A DNA stretch of 64,000 nucleotides from Flavobacterium sp. 140616W15 (GTDB lineage: Bacteria; Bacteroidota; Bacteroidia; Flavobacteriales; Flavobacteriaceae): the NCBI RefSeq assembly GCF_003668995.1, contig NZ_CP033068.1, positions 1,798,001-1,862,000 of the forward strand, given 5' to 3'. Position numbers and translations under genes: made by a program. Under the pieces are notes generated by a model. That model saw only the letters and a program-made list of their open reading frames with translations, was not told the DNA's origin and ran no database searches. Position 1 is the stretch's first letter. Every line of letters begins with the position of its first letter. Positions 1 through 7,748 of this stretch are shown here, one piece after another.

Positions 1-370
1 AAACATAGGTACTTTTAAGATGACTATCTATAATAGCAAAGCCAAGTTTCGATTTATACCCTATATTATGTTTAACATTATCTACAAAATGTTTGCTAAA
101 ACTATCGCTCATATCGTAATAGACTATCCAAAAATCTTCCTCAGATGGCATTCGCGTTAAACGTATCGGTTTGTGTAATACTACATCTACAATAAGTATT
201 GACACATCAGAACAAATCTCCATGAAATAACTGGAACCACTGGCCTCGCTTTCTGGAAAATACATTAAATTATTATTAACTCTTGTACATCCCAATCCAT
301 CAGCAAAATCTTGTTGCCACTCTGATGTTAAAGATGTAGTATGTTTAAACTCGGGTATTGTTACATCCAT
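1..370 (-). CDS. AraC-family regulator, N-terminal part (type B, cut by window edge)
   Basis: Reading from an ATG at 368-370 towards base 1 gives about 123 residues of open frame, so the C-terminal DNA-binding half lies outside the window. The visible part matches the first third of the regulator at 2023-3012: both have an EFKH segment, an EWQQ segment, a GSSYF segment, RPI-FTRMP or RPIRLTRMP, and an EDFWIVYYD segment. It starts 9 bases after the regulator at 380-1360, the same spacing as the second pair, so it is the downstream gene of a two-gene operon. The ligand of this N-terminal domain is unknown. The call rests on its paralogue, whose helix-turn-helix is visible. Confidence 0.8.
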   Translation of the reverse strand, partial: MDVTIPEFKHTTSLTSEWQQDFADGLGCTRVNNNLMYFPESEASGSSYFMEICSDVSILIVDVVLHKPIRLTRMPSEEDFWIVYYDMSDSFSKHFVDNVKHNIGYKSKLGFAIIDSHLKSTYV

Positions 371-379
371 ATATTCTTT

Positions 380-1360
380 TTAAAATAAATTTTGATATTC
401 TTTTGGAAAAACGCCATACATCTCATTAAAACGTTTTGCTAAATAAGAAACATTAGCATAGTTTAGTTTATGAGCCACTTCATTTACTGTAAACTTCCCT
501 GTTTCCAAAAGCTCTTTAGCACGATATAATTTATTATTATAAAAATAAGTTCCTGGGTTAACACCTGATATTTTAGCAAATAGTTTTTTGTATTTAGAAG
601 GTGACATTGAGACTTGTTCTGCCAAAAAAACTACACCAGGAAAAGGGCCTTCAATGTTTTTTTGCATCATTGCCTTTGAGGTAATAATCCTCTTTACATC
701 TTCATTAATTATTTTATCAATTATAATTTTCTTTCTTCCTAATTGCTTCAGATAATTTCCAATTAATCCATATATAAGTCCTTTAAAATAGGTTTCATAT
801 AAAGGATTATCATATGTTATTTTTCTAAAATCATTTATTAAAATTAAACTATCAAGACACATTCGATCCAAACGAATAATTGTGTTTTTTTCAGCATCAA
901 GCACAATGTTTGCTATTGGAGCTAACTTAGTTATTTTAGAAAAGTATTTTTTTAATGCATCTTTATCAAACAGTATGCAAATAACAAATACTCGAGTGCC
1001 GTTTCTAACTATATAATCCATGTCTATAGTACAGTCTACAACAGATAAATTAAAATTTAATTTCCCTATTAAAGTTGATTGATCTCCTAAAATAAGTTCA
1101 ACATCTGAATTAGTTAGATAAAAATACAGTCCTATAAAATTGGTGTTTTCATTGTGATATTTTAATAATACTTCTTCTTTATATGTTGTATCAACCAACA
1201 AAGCAGTAATTCCTTCTTCTATTGATAAAAATAAATGAGTTCCTGTGTAAGTTTCATTATCACCTTTAATAAAATTCCCTTCTATTGAGCCTCCCATGGC
1301 TTTCGCTAATACATCAATCCAGTTGTGTTCTGCATTATTATTATGAGTAATTGTTTTCAT
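380..1360 (-). CDS. AraC-family transcriptional regulator (type A)
   Basis: This is a 326-residue protein. The last 90 residues form an AraC-type double helix-turn-helix, with SPSKYKKLF near residue 255, AKELLETGKFTVNEVAHKL as the next helices, and SYLAKRFNEMYGVFPKEY at the end. The first 200 residues are a sensing domain I cannot assign to a ligand family. It is a close paralogue of the protein at 3021-4013 (shared MGG-I-GNFIKG near residue 22 and nearly the same helix-turn-helix). It lies 9 bases upstream of the partial gene at 1-370, so the two are probably co-transcribed. No effector genes adjoin it, so the regulon cannot be read from context. Confidence 0.9.
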   Translation of the reverse strand: MKTITHNNNAEHNWIDVLAKAMGGSIEGNFIKGDNETYTGTHLFLSIEEGITALLVDTTYKEEVLLKYHNENTNFIGLYFYLTNSDVELILGDQSTLIGKLNFNLSVVDCTIDMDYIVRNGTRVFVICILFDKDALKKYFSKITKLAPIANIVLDAEKNTIIRLDRMCLDSLILINDFRKITYDNPLYETYFKGLIYGLIGNYLKQLGRKKIIIDKIINEDVKRIITSKAMMQKNIEGPFPGVVFLAEQVSMSPSKYKKLFAKISGVNPGTYFYNNKLYRAKELLETGKFTVNEVAHKLNYANVSYLAKRFNEMYGVFPKEYQNLF

Positions 1361-1514
1361 ACTAAAAGTTTAACTTATAATTTTGTAATCCTTGATTTGA
1401 TAAATTCTTCCAAAAACACAACTAACTGATTATAAAACAAGTGAACCTAATCACTAAGTAATAAATTGGTTGTTGTTATACTCACTTTTGTATAACCAGT
1501 TTATAAGGATTTTT

Positions 1515-1694
1515 TTATCTTCGACATACTTTAAGCAGATTTGGGAATTCAAGTATGTAACTCTTATTTTTTATTGCTGGCTTATTTATAACCAGCTTAT
1601 CATAAACACTAAAATCTTCATGCACCTTGTCGGGTAAATCATATTCGCATTCCTAATTTCTTAGGTTATCTTTATCTGTTAAATGTTCATTCAT
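1515..1694 (-). pseudogene. Possible decayed coding fragment, unidentified
   Basis: On the minus strand an ATG at 1692-1694 opens 13 codons. After one stop codon, the same frame continues for about 45 codons of protein-like composition (containing DLPDKVHEDFSVYDKL and NKPAIKNKSYILEFP) to a TAA at 1515-1517. Mixed charged and hydrophobic residues suggest former coding sequence rather than AT-rich noise. I cannot place the family. It could be a remnant of an inserted gene left between the duplicated AraC pairs, or chance. Confidence 0.25.
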
Positions 1695-1951
1695 AGTAAA
1701 TTGCTCGTATTACTGTTAAACAAATACTACTAGTACTACAATAAATATTCAATTAATTAATAATAATCTTACATAATATGTATTCACTACTAAATCAATA
1801 CTTTGGAATTAATTTTAATCAAATATTATTAAAGACATATCACAAAAGTATATCGGGTATCGCTTTTTAAACTACCACAGAGAGTCATAAAATCAACATG
1901 AAAAGTTACATGTCATAAAACAACATTAGTACTTTTTAAATTTCTATAAGC

Positions 1952-1985
1952 AAAAAAAAATCCCGATTATTTAAAATAATCGGGA
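1952..1985 (-). terminator. Rho-independent terminator of the AraC pair 3021-4013/2023-3012
   Basis: A perfect 10-bp stem (TCCCGATTAT pairing with ATAATCGGGA, 5-base loop) at 1961-1985 is followed on the minus strand by nine T residues. It sits 38 bases past the stop of the gene at 2023, so it ends the upstream AraC pair and separates it from the second pair. Confidence 0.85.
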
Positions 1986-2022
1986 AACAAAATTTTTAAT
2001 AAATTAAGTTTATAAACTCAAA

Positions 2023-3012
2023 TTAACGAAGTAAAGTATGGGGTAAAACTCCGAAGTGATTTCTAAAAATAGAAGAGAAATAGGTAGTCTTGTTATATCC
2101 TAACTCATAAGCCACATCACTAATTAACTTAAAATCACCACTCTCTAATAATTCTTTTGCTAATAGTAATTTCTCGTTTTTAAAAAACAATGCAGGACTC
2201 ATTCCAAATATAGTATTATACAAACTCCTATACTTTGTAGAAGACATATGAGCAATATTGGCTAAAAATTCTATACCAGGAAAAGGTGCTATAAGATTCG
2301 ACAATAAATATTGTTGACTGAGCATAACTGCATCAAAATCTTTTTCAAAGTAAGTTGCTATATTAGGCATTTTTACTTTTAACCTTTCTATTAAATATCC
2401 TAATAAAGTAAAAACAGATCCTTTTAATAAAAATTCAAAACTAGGATTACCCATACTCTGTTGTTTTAAAGTATGTAATACTACTTTGCTTCGGCTATCA
2501 ATATGACCATAAAAGAACATCTTCTTCTTTTTATCATCAAAAACATCTTTAAAATATTTCTCTAATTCGATATCATTAAAAAATGTTTTCATATACGATT
2601 TTCGAATAAACAATCTTAAAGAATAAAATCGCTCACCCACATTTGGCGTATAGCTACTTGAAATATTATTATCTACAATTGCAAAATTTAGCTTTGACTT
2701 ATAGCCTGTTCTATGATTTACATCATCTACAACATGCTTACTGTAGCTTTCGCTTAAATCATAATATACAATCCAAAAATCTTCATCAGTGGGCATTCTT
2801 GTAAAGTGAATCGGCCTATTTAAAACCAAATCAATAAGATCAACGGACATATCTGGAAGAATTTCTAAAAAATAACTAGAGCCACAAGCTGCTTCAGAAG
2901 GGAAACTCATATAATTATCTACAATTATACCACCAAACTCATCGACAAACTTTTGTTGCCATTCAGGGGTTAAAGAATAAATATGTTTGAATTCGGGGGT
3001 AAAATCACTCAT
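2023..3012 (-). CDS. AraC-family transcriptional regulator (type B)
   Basis: This 329-residue protein ends in an AraC-type helix-turn-helix domain: MSSTKYRSLY near residue 256, AKELLESGDFKLISDVAYEL, then TTYFSSIFRNHFGVLP. The N-terminal 200 residues are a sensing domain with EDFWIVYYDLSESYSKH near residue 77. It is the full-length partner of the gene cut off at 1-370. It begins 8 bases after the stop of the type A regulator at 3021-4013, so the two form an operon ending at the terminator at 1952-1985. Types A and B share the linker FPG-[VI]-[DE]-FLA and much of the DNA-binding domain, so they are themselves ancient paralogues. The target genes are unknown. Confidence 0.9.
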   Translation of the reverse strand: MSDFTPEFKHIYSLTPEWQQKFVDEFGGIIVDNYMSFPSEAACGSSYFLEILPDMSVDLIDLVLNRPIHFTRMPTDEDFWIVYYDLSESYSKHVVDDVNHRTGYKSKLNFAIVDNNISSSYTPNVGERFYSLRLFIRKSYMKTFFNDIELEKYFKDVFDDKKKKMFFYGHIDSRSKVVLHTLKQQSMGNPSFEFLLKGSVFTLLGYLIERLKVKMPNIATYFEKDFDAVMLSQQYLLSNLIAPFPGIEFLANIAHMSSTKYRSLYNTIFGMSPALFFKNEKLLLAKELLESGDFKLISDVAYELGYNKTTYFSSIFRNHFGVLPHTLLR

Positions 3013-3020
3013 AAATATGT

Positions 3021-4013
3021 TTATAATAAATTTTGGTATTCTTTTGGGAAAATTCCATATTTGCTATTAAAGCGTTTTGCTAAATAAGAAATATTAGCAT
3101 AATTTAATTTATCAGCAACCTCGCTAACTGTATATTGTCCAGTTTCTAATAATTCTTTGGCACGTTCTATTTTTTTGCCATAAAAAAAAGTTCCAGGACT
3201 CAATCCAGAAATCTTTGTAAAGAGTTTTTTATATTTAGAAGGAGACATAAACACTTTATCTGCCAAAAAATCTACCCCGGGAAATACTTCGTCTATAGAT
3301 TCTAACAACAAAGCCTTAGAAGCAAGAATGCTCCTTACATCATCACTCATTACCATACTTATAACAAACTTTTTATTCAATAATTGCCCTAGATAACTTC
3401 CGAGTAAATTATATACCAATCCCTTAAAATAAAAATTAAATAATGAATTATCATACGATATTTTCATAAAATCATTAATTAAGGCGGCACATTCCGCATT
3501 CATCCGATCCATGTTAATAATAGTATTCTTTTCTGAATTAAAAATATCCTTGGCGATAGATTTTAATTCAGGGATTTTGTCCATATACTCTTTTAATACT
3601 ATTTTATCAATGAAGATACAAATAACGTATGTTCTCGTTCCTTCGTCAACTACATAATCAAAATCTAATGCACTATCTATAATAGATAAATTATAATCTT
3701 GTTTCCCCATTAATGTGGCCTCATTGTTTGAGATAATGTTGGTATCATAATCTAATACATAAAAATTCAATGCAACAAAATCATCGACATCATTAATATA
3801 TTCTAATAAAGCGCTTTCTTTAAAAGTTACATCTATTAACATTCCAGAAATTTTATTTTCCCATGGCAAGATAAAATGTATTCCTTCGTATAATTCATTA
3901 TTCCCTTTAATAAAGTTTCCATCAATAGTCCCATTAATAGTCCCTCCCATTGCTTCGGATAATACTTGAGTCCAACTTAAACCTTTATTGTAACGATGGG
4001 TAATTACTTTCAT
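3021..4013 (-). CDS. AraC-family transcriptional regulator (type A)
   Basis: This is a 330-residue AraC-family protein. Its C-terminal DNA-binding domain contains MSPSKYKKLFTKISGLSPG near residue 260, AKELLETGQYTVSEVADKL, and SYLAKRFNSKYGIFPKEY. It is the first gene of the upstream A-B pair. Compared with its paralogue at 380-1360 it carries a short insertion near residue 27 (GTINGTIDGNF against GSIEGNF), which looks like a small in-frame duplication of an NGTI/DGN unit. The promoter must lie in the divergent space before 4336. The ligand and regulon are not evident. Confidence 0.9.
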   Translation of the reverse strand: MKVITHRYNKGLSWTQVLSEAMGGTINGTIDGNFIKGNNELYEGIHFILPWENKISGMLIDVTFKESALLEYINDVDDFVALNFYVLDYDTNIISNNEATLMGKQDYNLSIIDSALDFDYVVDEGTRTYVICIFIDKIVLKEYMDKIPELKSIAKDIFNSEKNTIINMDRMNAECAALINDFMKISYDNSLFNFYFKGLVYNLLGSYLGQLLNKKFVISMVMSDDVRSILASKALLLESIDEVFPGVDFLADKVFMSPSKYKKLFTKISGLSPGTFFYGKKIERAKELLETGQYTVSEVADKLNYANISYLAKRFNSKYGIFPKEYQNLL

Positions 4014-4335
4014 GAATAATTTTATTTACTATAAAATTAATGAAAAACAGTCAAATAAAATCGCAAAACACAACTATAATTACCACTATATCAATATATT
4101 AAACAAGAGCAAAGACCTGTTTTTTTATAAGAAATATTGTAAAATAATATAACATAATCCATAAAAAAATATTATTTTTCTTCTTTTTTTCAACAAAAAA
4201 ACTAAATCAAACTAAAAAGATAAAAGATAAAAAGTGCAAAAAACTACTATCCTTTTAAATTGTGAATATCTATTTTTTGAATTGTTGATTTCTTTTTCAT
4301 TAAAATCTATCTTTGACACCCTTAAAAAAAAACAA
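4014..4335. other. Divergent intergenic region, AraC pair / DUF4494 gene
   Basis: These 322 bases separate two divergent transcription units and must hold both promoters. The sequence is very AT-rich with runs of A and T. An in-frame GTG at 4234 would extend the rightward gene, but I do not use it. No convincing TTTG/TAnnTTTG pair or operator could be fixed by eye. Confidence 0.4.
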
Positions 4336-4881
4336 ATGAGCACAATTTGGTACGAATGCAAAGTAAAATATAGAAAGACAGATGATATTGGAACACAAAA
4401 AGTTACAACTGAACCTTATTTAGTAGATGCTTTGTCTTATACAGAGGCAGAAACCCGAATTAATGAAGAAATGTCTGCCTATATTAGTGAAGAATTTAAA
4501 ATCACAAATATAAAAATGGCTAATTATGCCGAAATTCACCCTTTTGAAAATGCAGATCGCTGGTTTAAATCAAAAGTTTCTTTAATGGCGTATGACGAAG
4601 AAAGTGGAAAAGAACGAAGATCAAATATGTATATATTAGTTCAAGCCAATGATGTAAAAGAGGCTTATGACAATACAATTGCTATAATGAAAAACACGAT
4701 GGGAGATTATACTATTCCTGCTATTGCAGAGTCTCCAATTATGGACGTTTTCCCGTACTTTAGTGGTGAAGAAGGAGAAATGGAACAACTAGAAAGATTC
4801 AATGCTCTTAAAGCTTCAAAACCTGAATTGGTAGCTACAGGAGAAACAGGAGATGATTTCGTTGGTGCTGAAAGTGAATAA
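4336..4881 (+). CDS. DUF4494-type conserved protein of unknown function
   Basis: From the ATG at 4336 the product is 181 residues, soluble and acidic, beginning MSTIWYECKVKYRKTD. It matches what I recall of DUF4494, a family common in Bacteroidota with no assigned activity. Other visible parts are a SYTEAETRINEE segment near residue 35, RWFKSKVSLMAYDEESGKE near residue 75, and a variable acidic tail (ETGDDFVGAESE). The frame is open back to a GTG at 4234, but the added residues are unlike the conserved start, and the A-rich stretch before 4336 is a usual Bacteroidota initiation context. It stands alone and ends at a good terminator. There is no signal peptide or membrane segment. Confidence 0.75.
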   Translation: MSTIWYECKVKYRKTDDIGTQKVTTEPYLVDALSYTEAETRINEEMSAYISEEFKITNIKMANYAEIHPFENADRWFKSKVSLMAYDEESGKERRSNMYILVQANDVKEAYDNTIAIMKNTMGDYTIPAIAESPIMDVFPYFSGEEGEMEQLERFNALKASKPELVATGETGDDFVGAESE

Positions 4882-4910
4882 TCACTGCATTTTTATGATC
4901 ATATATACAG

Positions 4911-4936
4911 AGAGGACTTTTATAGTCCTCTTTTTT
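4911..4936 (+). terminator. Rho-independent terminator after the DUF4494 gene
   Basis: The sequence AGAGGACT, a 5-base loop, then AGTCCTCT followed by a T run begins 29 bases after the stop codon at 4881. The stem is a perfect 8 bp. Confidence 0.85.
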
Positions 4937-4967
4937 ATTTAGAATACAAACGGATGAAATGATACAA

Positions 4968-5003
4968 AAACAAAGCCACTCCTATTACGGAGTGGTTTAT
5001 TTG
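4968..5003 (-). terminator. Terminator of the metallo-hydrolase gene
   Basis: CCACTCC and GGAGTGG form a perfect 7-bp stem around a 6-base loop. On the minus strand the stem is followed by CTTTGTTTTTG, a slightly interrupted T tract. It is placed to end the minus-strand gene at 5057-5911 and lies back to back with the terminator at 4911-4936. Confidence 0.6.
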
Positions 5004-5056
5004 ATTGTGATTGCAGTTAAATTAAGAATCAAACTATCATTCTTTATAAAGTAGTA

Positions 5057-5911
5057 TTAAAACTTAATAATCTGCCCATCGTCTGGAATAATCACTTTAT
5101 CTGAAATTCCATTACTCTTAACATATTCCGTAAGCTCTTTACGACTTAAAATACAGTGATTAATTGCCTCCATATGTACAGCAATTATTGTTGCATCGGG
5201 CAAAATTTTATGCACTCTGAGCACATCTTCTTTTCCCATAATCATAGCCCCAAAACCTGTAAGCTGTGCAAAACCAGCGTTCAAAACAATAACATCAGGC
5301 TTTAAATTTTTCAAATTAGACTCAAAAGCATCTGTCCAGATTCCATCTCCCACAATGTAAACCGACTTTAGTCCCAACTGATTAAAGAAAACTCCAGAAG
5401 TCTCACCCAAAATCTCCGCTAATTGAGGAATAGCGTAAGCTTCATCTGATCCGTGCTGAGCGGTTGTTTTTTGCAGCTTAATATATTCAAAATGTGACTC
5501 ATTCGATAAAACTCGAACATCTTTAAATCCAGCAGATTTAATTACCGTAGCATCCTGTCCATTCTGTGCATAAACAGGTTTGTTTTTTGGAAGCATTTTT
5601 ATTGCAGCTTCATCCCAATGATCTGGGTGAAGATGTGTCACAATAATTGCATCAGGATTTAAAAGACTTTTAGCTGCAACTGGAAGCTCAACTAATGGAT
5701 TACGCAAATGTGAATTTTCTGTTCCTTCAAAACCCGCATAAGCTCCTTTTTTAGCCAACATTGGGTCAATAAGAAATTCTTTTCCTCCATAATTAAATAC
5801 CAAAGTTGCATTTCTGATTAACTGAATACTTGCTTTTTTATTTGCAGTTTCTTGTCCATAAGAAACGACCATGAATAAACTTAATGCGATACCTAAAATG
5901 ACCCTTTTCAT
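5057..5911 (-). CDS. Exported metallo-beta-lactamase-fold hydrolase (UlaG-like)
   Basis: This 284-residue protein starts with a Sec signal peptide (MKRVILGIALSLFMVVSYGQ), so it acts in the periplasm. It carries the metal-binding signature THLHPDHWDE, with H93, H95, D97 and H98, and a later VGDGIW segment near residue 187 that fits the next metal ligand. This matches the broad group of MBL-fold hydrolases related to UlaG-like lactonases; the substrate is unknown. The next gene upstream, in the same direction, is an AraC regulator, 115 bases away. A motif shared between the two promoter regions (6001-6014 and 7076-7089) suggests that regulator controls it. Confidence 0.85.
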   Translation of the reverse strand: MKRVILGIALSLFMVVSYGQETANKKASIQLIRNATLVFNYGGKEFLIDPMLAKKGAYAGFEGTENSHLRNPLVELPVAAKSLLNPDAIIVTHLHPDHWDEAAIKMLPKNKPVYAQNGQDATVIKSAGFKDVRVLSNESHFEYIKLQKTTAQHGSDEAYAIPQLAEILGETSGVFFNQLGLKSVYIVGDGIWTDAFESNLKNLKPDVIVLNAGFAQLTGFGAMIMGKEDVLRVHKILPDATIIAVHMEAINHCILSRKELTEYVKSNGISDKVIIPDDGQIIKF

Positions 5912-6000
5912 AACTATTTTTATTTAAATTATTACTATATCCTCCATCCTCTTGTATGAGATGCGTAGAGAGATAATCTATAATGCAAAAATAGATAGGG

Positions 6001-6014
6001 TACCATTTTATCAA
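6001..6014. promoter_or_regulatory. Putative AraC operator upstream of the metallo-hydrolase
   Basis: TACCATTTTATCAA here closely matches a 14-mer (taccattttgataa) that occurs exactly at 6038-6051 and 7076-7089. It lies 90 bases upstream of the hydrolase start. Binding by the adjacent AraC protein is an inference from repetition and position. Confidence 0.4.
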
Positions 6015-6026
6015 GCTACCAAACAA

Positions 6027-6899
6027 CTATGAAAATATACCATTTTGATAATCCAGCAAGAATTGACCAGTAGTCATTCCGGTTTGTGTCTTAAAGAAAC
6101 GCATCATATGGTTAGGTTCCGAGAAGTGAAGTGCATAAGCAATCTCAGTCACAGTTTTCCCTGAGTGTATAAGGTCATTTTTTATTTCAAAAAGAAGACG
6201 TTGTTTTAAAAGGTGTGTCGCAGTAACATTAAACTGCTTTTTTACCGCTGCATTAATTGTTATTCTGCTTACCCCTAATAAATGCACATAGTTCTCAATT
6301 CGTTGTTTTTCTCGAATGTGCAGTTCTAATAATTGTTTAAACTGATACGCATAATTATTTTCAGGTCTATCAAGAGAAAGATTATTTATAGCAGCATATT
6401 CCCTGTTGAATTTCTGTAAAAGATAATAAATGAGCGAACGGATTATATGAATACTATCTGATTTGTTATTTATGAGTTCAGTTTTAATTTCAGTAAGTAA
6501 GTTGCAAAATTTCTGAAGATCAACCTCATCAATTTTAATACTTAGCAGATAATCCAACTGATAAAAGTATAACAACCGATAAGTAAATAGCTTATCTGAG
6601 AAAAAATCATTTAGAAAATCTTCCTGAAAAACGAGTATAGTGAAATCTAATCCTTCTACTTCTAAGTTCCACTGCCTTTTCTGAAATGGCGAAATAAATA
6701 CAATCGTATTATCAGTAATATCTATTTTTTGTTGATTTAAAATCAAAGATCCTTTAGCCTTTTTAAAAAGTGATATTTCAAAAAAATCAGTATTATAAAT
6801 AACTGTATCTACATAATTTTCCTTTACCTGATCTCCTCGTAAAACATTAAGAAGTACCTCAACGCCACATTCTGACTTATTAAATTCAATTGTTCTCAA
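6027..6899 (-). CDS. AraC-family transcriptional regulator
   Basis: This 290-residue protein has a cupin-like sensing half and a C-terminal AraC helix-turn-helix. The latter is visible as LGVSRITINAAVKKQF near residue 207, then SGKTVTEIAYALHFSEPNHMMRFFKTQTG near residue 250. It lies upstream of, and in the same direction as, the exported metallo-hydrolase at 5057-5911, its likely target. A 14-base sequence occurs both upstream of this gene (7076-7089) and inside its last codons (6038-6051, nearest the hydrolase promoter), which fits auto- and cross-regulation. The ligand is unknown. Confidence 0.88.
   Translation of the reverse strand: MRTIEFNKSECGVEVLLNVLRGDQVKENYVDTVIYNTDFFEISLFKKAKGSLILNQQKIDITDNTIVFISPFQKRQWNLEVEGLDFTILVFQEDFLNDFFSDKLFTYRLLYFYQLDYLLSIKIDEVDLQKFCNLLTEIKTELINNKSDSIHIIRSLIYYLLQKFNREYAAINNLSLDRPENNYAYQFKQLLELHIREKQRIENYVHLLGVSRITINAAVKKQFNVTATHLLKQRLLFEIKNDLIHSGKTVTEIAYALHFSEPNHMMRFFKTQTGMTTGQFLLDYQNGIFS
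6038..6051. promoter_or_regulatory. Second copy of the putative AraC operator (inside the regulator's 3' end)
   Basis: This is an exact copy of the 14-mer found at 7076-7089. It overlaps the final codons of the regulator (reading YQNGIFS), 24 bases from the near-match at 6001-6014, making a tandem pair of half-sites upstream of the hydrolase. Confidence 0.4.
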
Positions 6900-7220
6900 T
6901 TTATTCGTATTATCTGTTTGAATATTTATGGATAAAATACCTTATTTGTAATTAATAAAAGTCCTAGTTATATACCGTTTATGGTAACTAATTTAAATTA
7001 ATACTTTAAGATAAAATTATTATCTTAAAACTGAATAACACATACCTAGTTTAATACAAAAATAATCCAAATAAATACCATTTTGATAACGAATAAAAAT
7101 TTAACACCCAATAACAATCTCCTAAATCAGGTAAATATGGGGCTAAAAATTCAGTACCACTTCAACATATCCAGTTTTTAATTAAACGAAAACTTTGTTG
7201 TGGGTTCTTAGCTATCTATA
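6900..7220. other. Intergenic region, AraC promoter side
   Basis: These 321 bases contain the presumed promoter of the AraC gene at 6027-6899. They hold the operator-like 14-mer at 7076-7089 and an inverted repeat TACC-N6-GGTA near 6974-6987. No terminator for the MgtC-like gene (which ends at 7221) is obvious. Confidence 0.45.
7076..7089. promoter_or_regulatory. Putative AraC operator upstream of the regulator gene
   Basis: The 14-mer taccattttgataa lies 177 bases upstream of the AraC start codon and recurs exactly at 6038-6051. The distance is long for a bacterial operator, so this may be a distal site; it is seen by repetition only. Confidence 0.35.
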
Positions 7221-7643
7221 TTACTTTCTATTTCTTAACCATCTGTCTATAGGCTCAATAGCTGTATTTACTATAATCACCAAAAACGTACAGATTAAAG
7301 CTTCTATAAAATAACCCGATGCAGCAATGCAACCAATAGCCGCACTACACCATATTGTAGCTGCCGAATTTAACCCGTGTACATTAGGTCCTTCTCTAAA
7401 AATCACTCCTGCTCCTAGAAAACCAACTCCCATAACAACCTGAGCAGTAATACGAGTTACATCAATATTAGGTGCCGTATCCGAAACTTTTATCGACAAC
7501 AGCACAAATGCTGCTGCTCCTGTAGCCACAAGCATATTGGTTTTTAAACCTGTTTCTTTATGATGCCACTGTCTTTCAAAACCAATAATTAATCCCGCAA
7601 ATGTTGCTGTTATAAGACGTATTAAAAATTCTGTTGTATCCAA
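7221..7643 (-). CDS. MgtC/SapB-family membrane protein
   Basis: This 140-residue protein has about four transmembrane segments. It carries the family start pattern: a helix ending GLIIGFERQWHHKETGLKTN near residue 18, then MLVATGAAAFVLLS, and VMGVGFLGAGVIFREGPNV near residue 70. It lacks the long C-terminal regulatory domain of enterobacterial MgtC. Family members are linked to growth at low magnesium and to control of P-type ATPases, but no transport activity is proven for the short forms. An MgtA-type ATPase lies 5 kb away (12726-15278), with the MacAB operon between. Confidence 0.88.
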   Translation of the reverse strand: MDTTEFLIRLITATFAGLIIGFERQWHHKETGLKTNMLVATGAAAFVLLSIKVSDTAPNIDVTRITAQVVMGVGFLGAGVIFREGPNVHGLNSAATIWCSAAIGCIAASGYFIEALICTFLVIIVNTAIEPIDRWLRNRK

Positions 7644-7748
7644 AATAATTACTTTTTTTATTATTAAACCATTCTTATTATTACTTAATCTATAGCTTTA
7701 GATAAATATATTTAAACAATTAAAAATAACTAAATTTAAGTTTTTATA

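Larger units (their letters stand above)
1361..2022. other. Intergenic region between the two AraC pairs
   Basis: This 662-base gap should hold the promoter of the downstream AraC pair (minus strand) and the terminator of the upstream pair. I see a strong terminator at 1952-1985 and a possible degenerate coding fragment at 1515-1694. The remainder is AT-rich with no further signal I can support. Confidence 0.5.

Noticed and set aside
4234..4335. N-terminal extension of the DUF4494 protein from a GTG
   Set aside because: The added residues are hydrophobic and low-complexity, whereas a well-placed ATG at 4336 begins the conserved domain.
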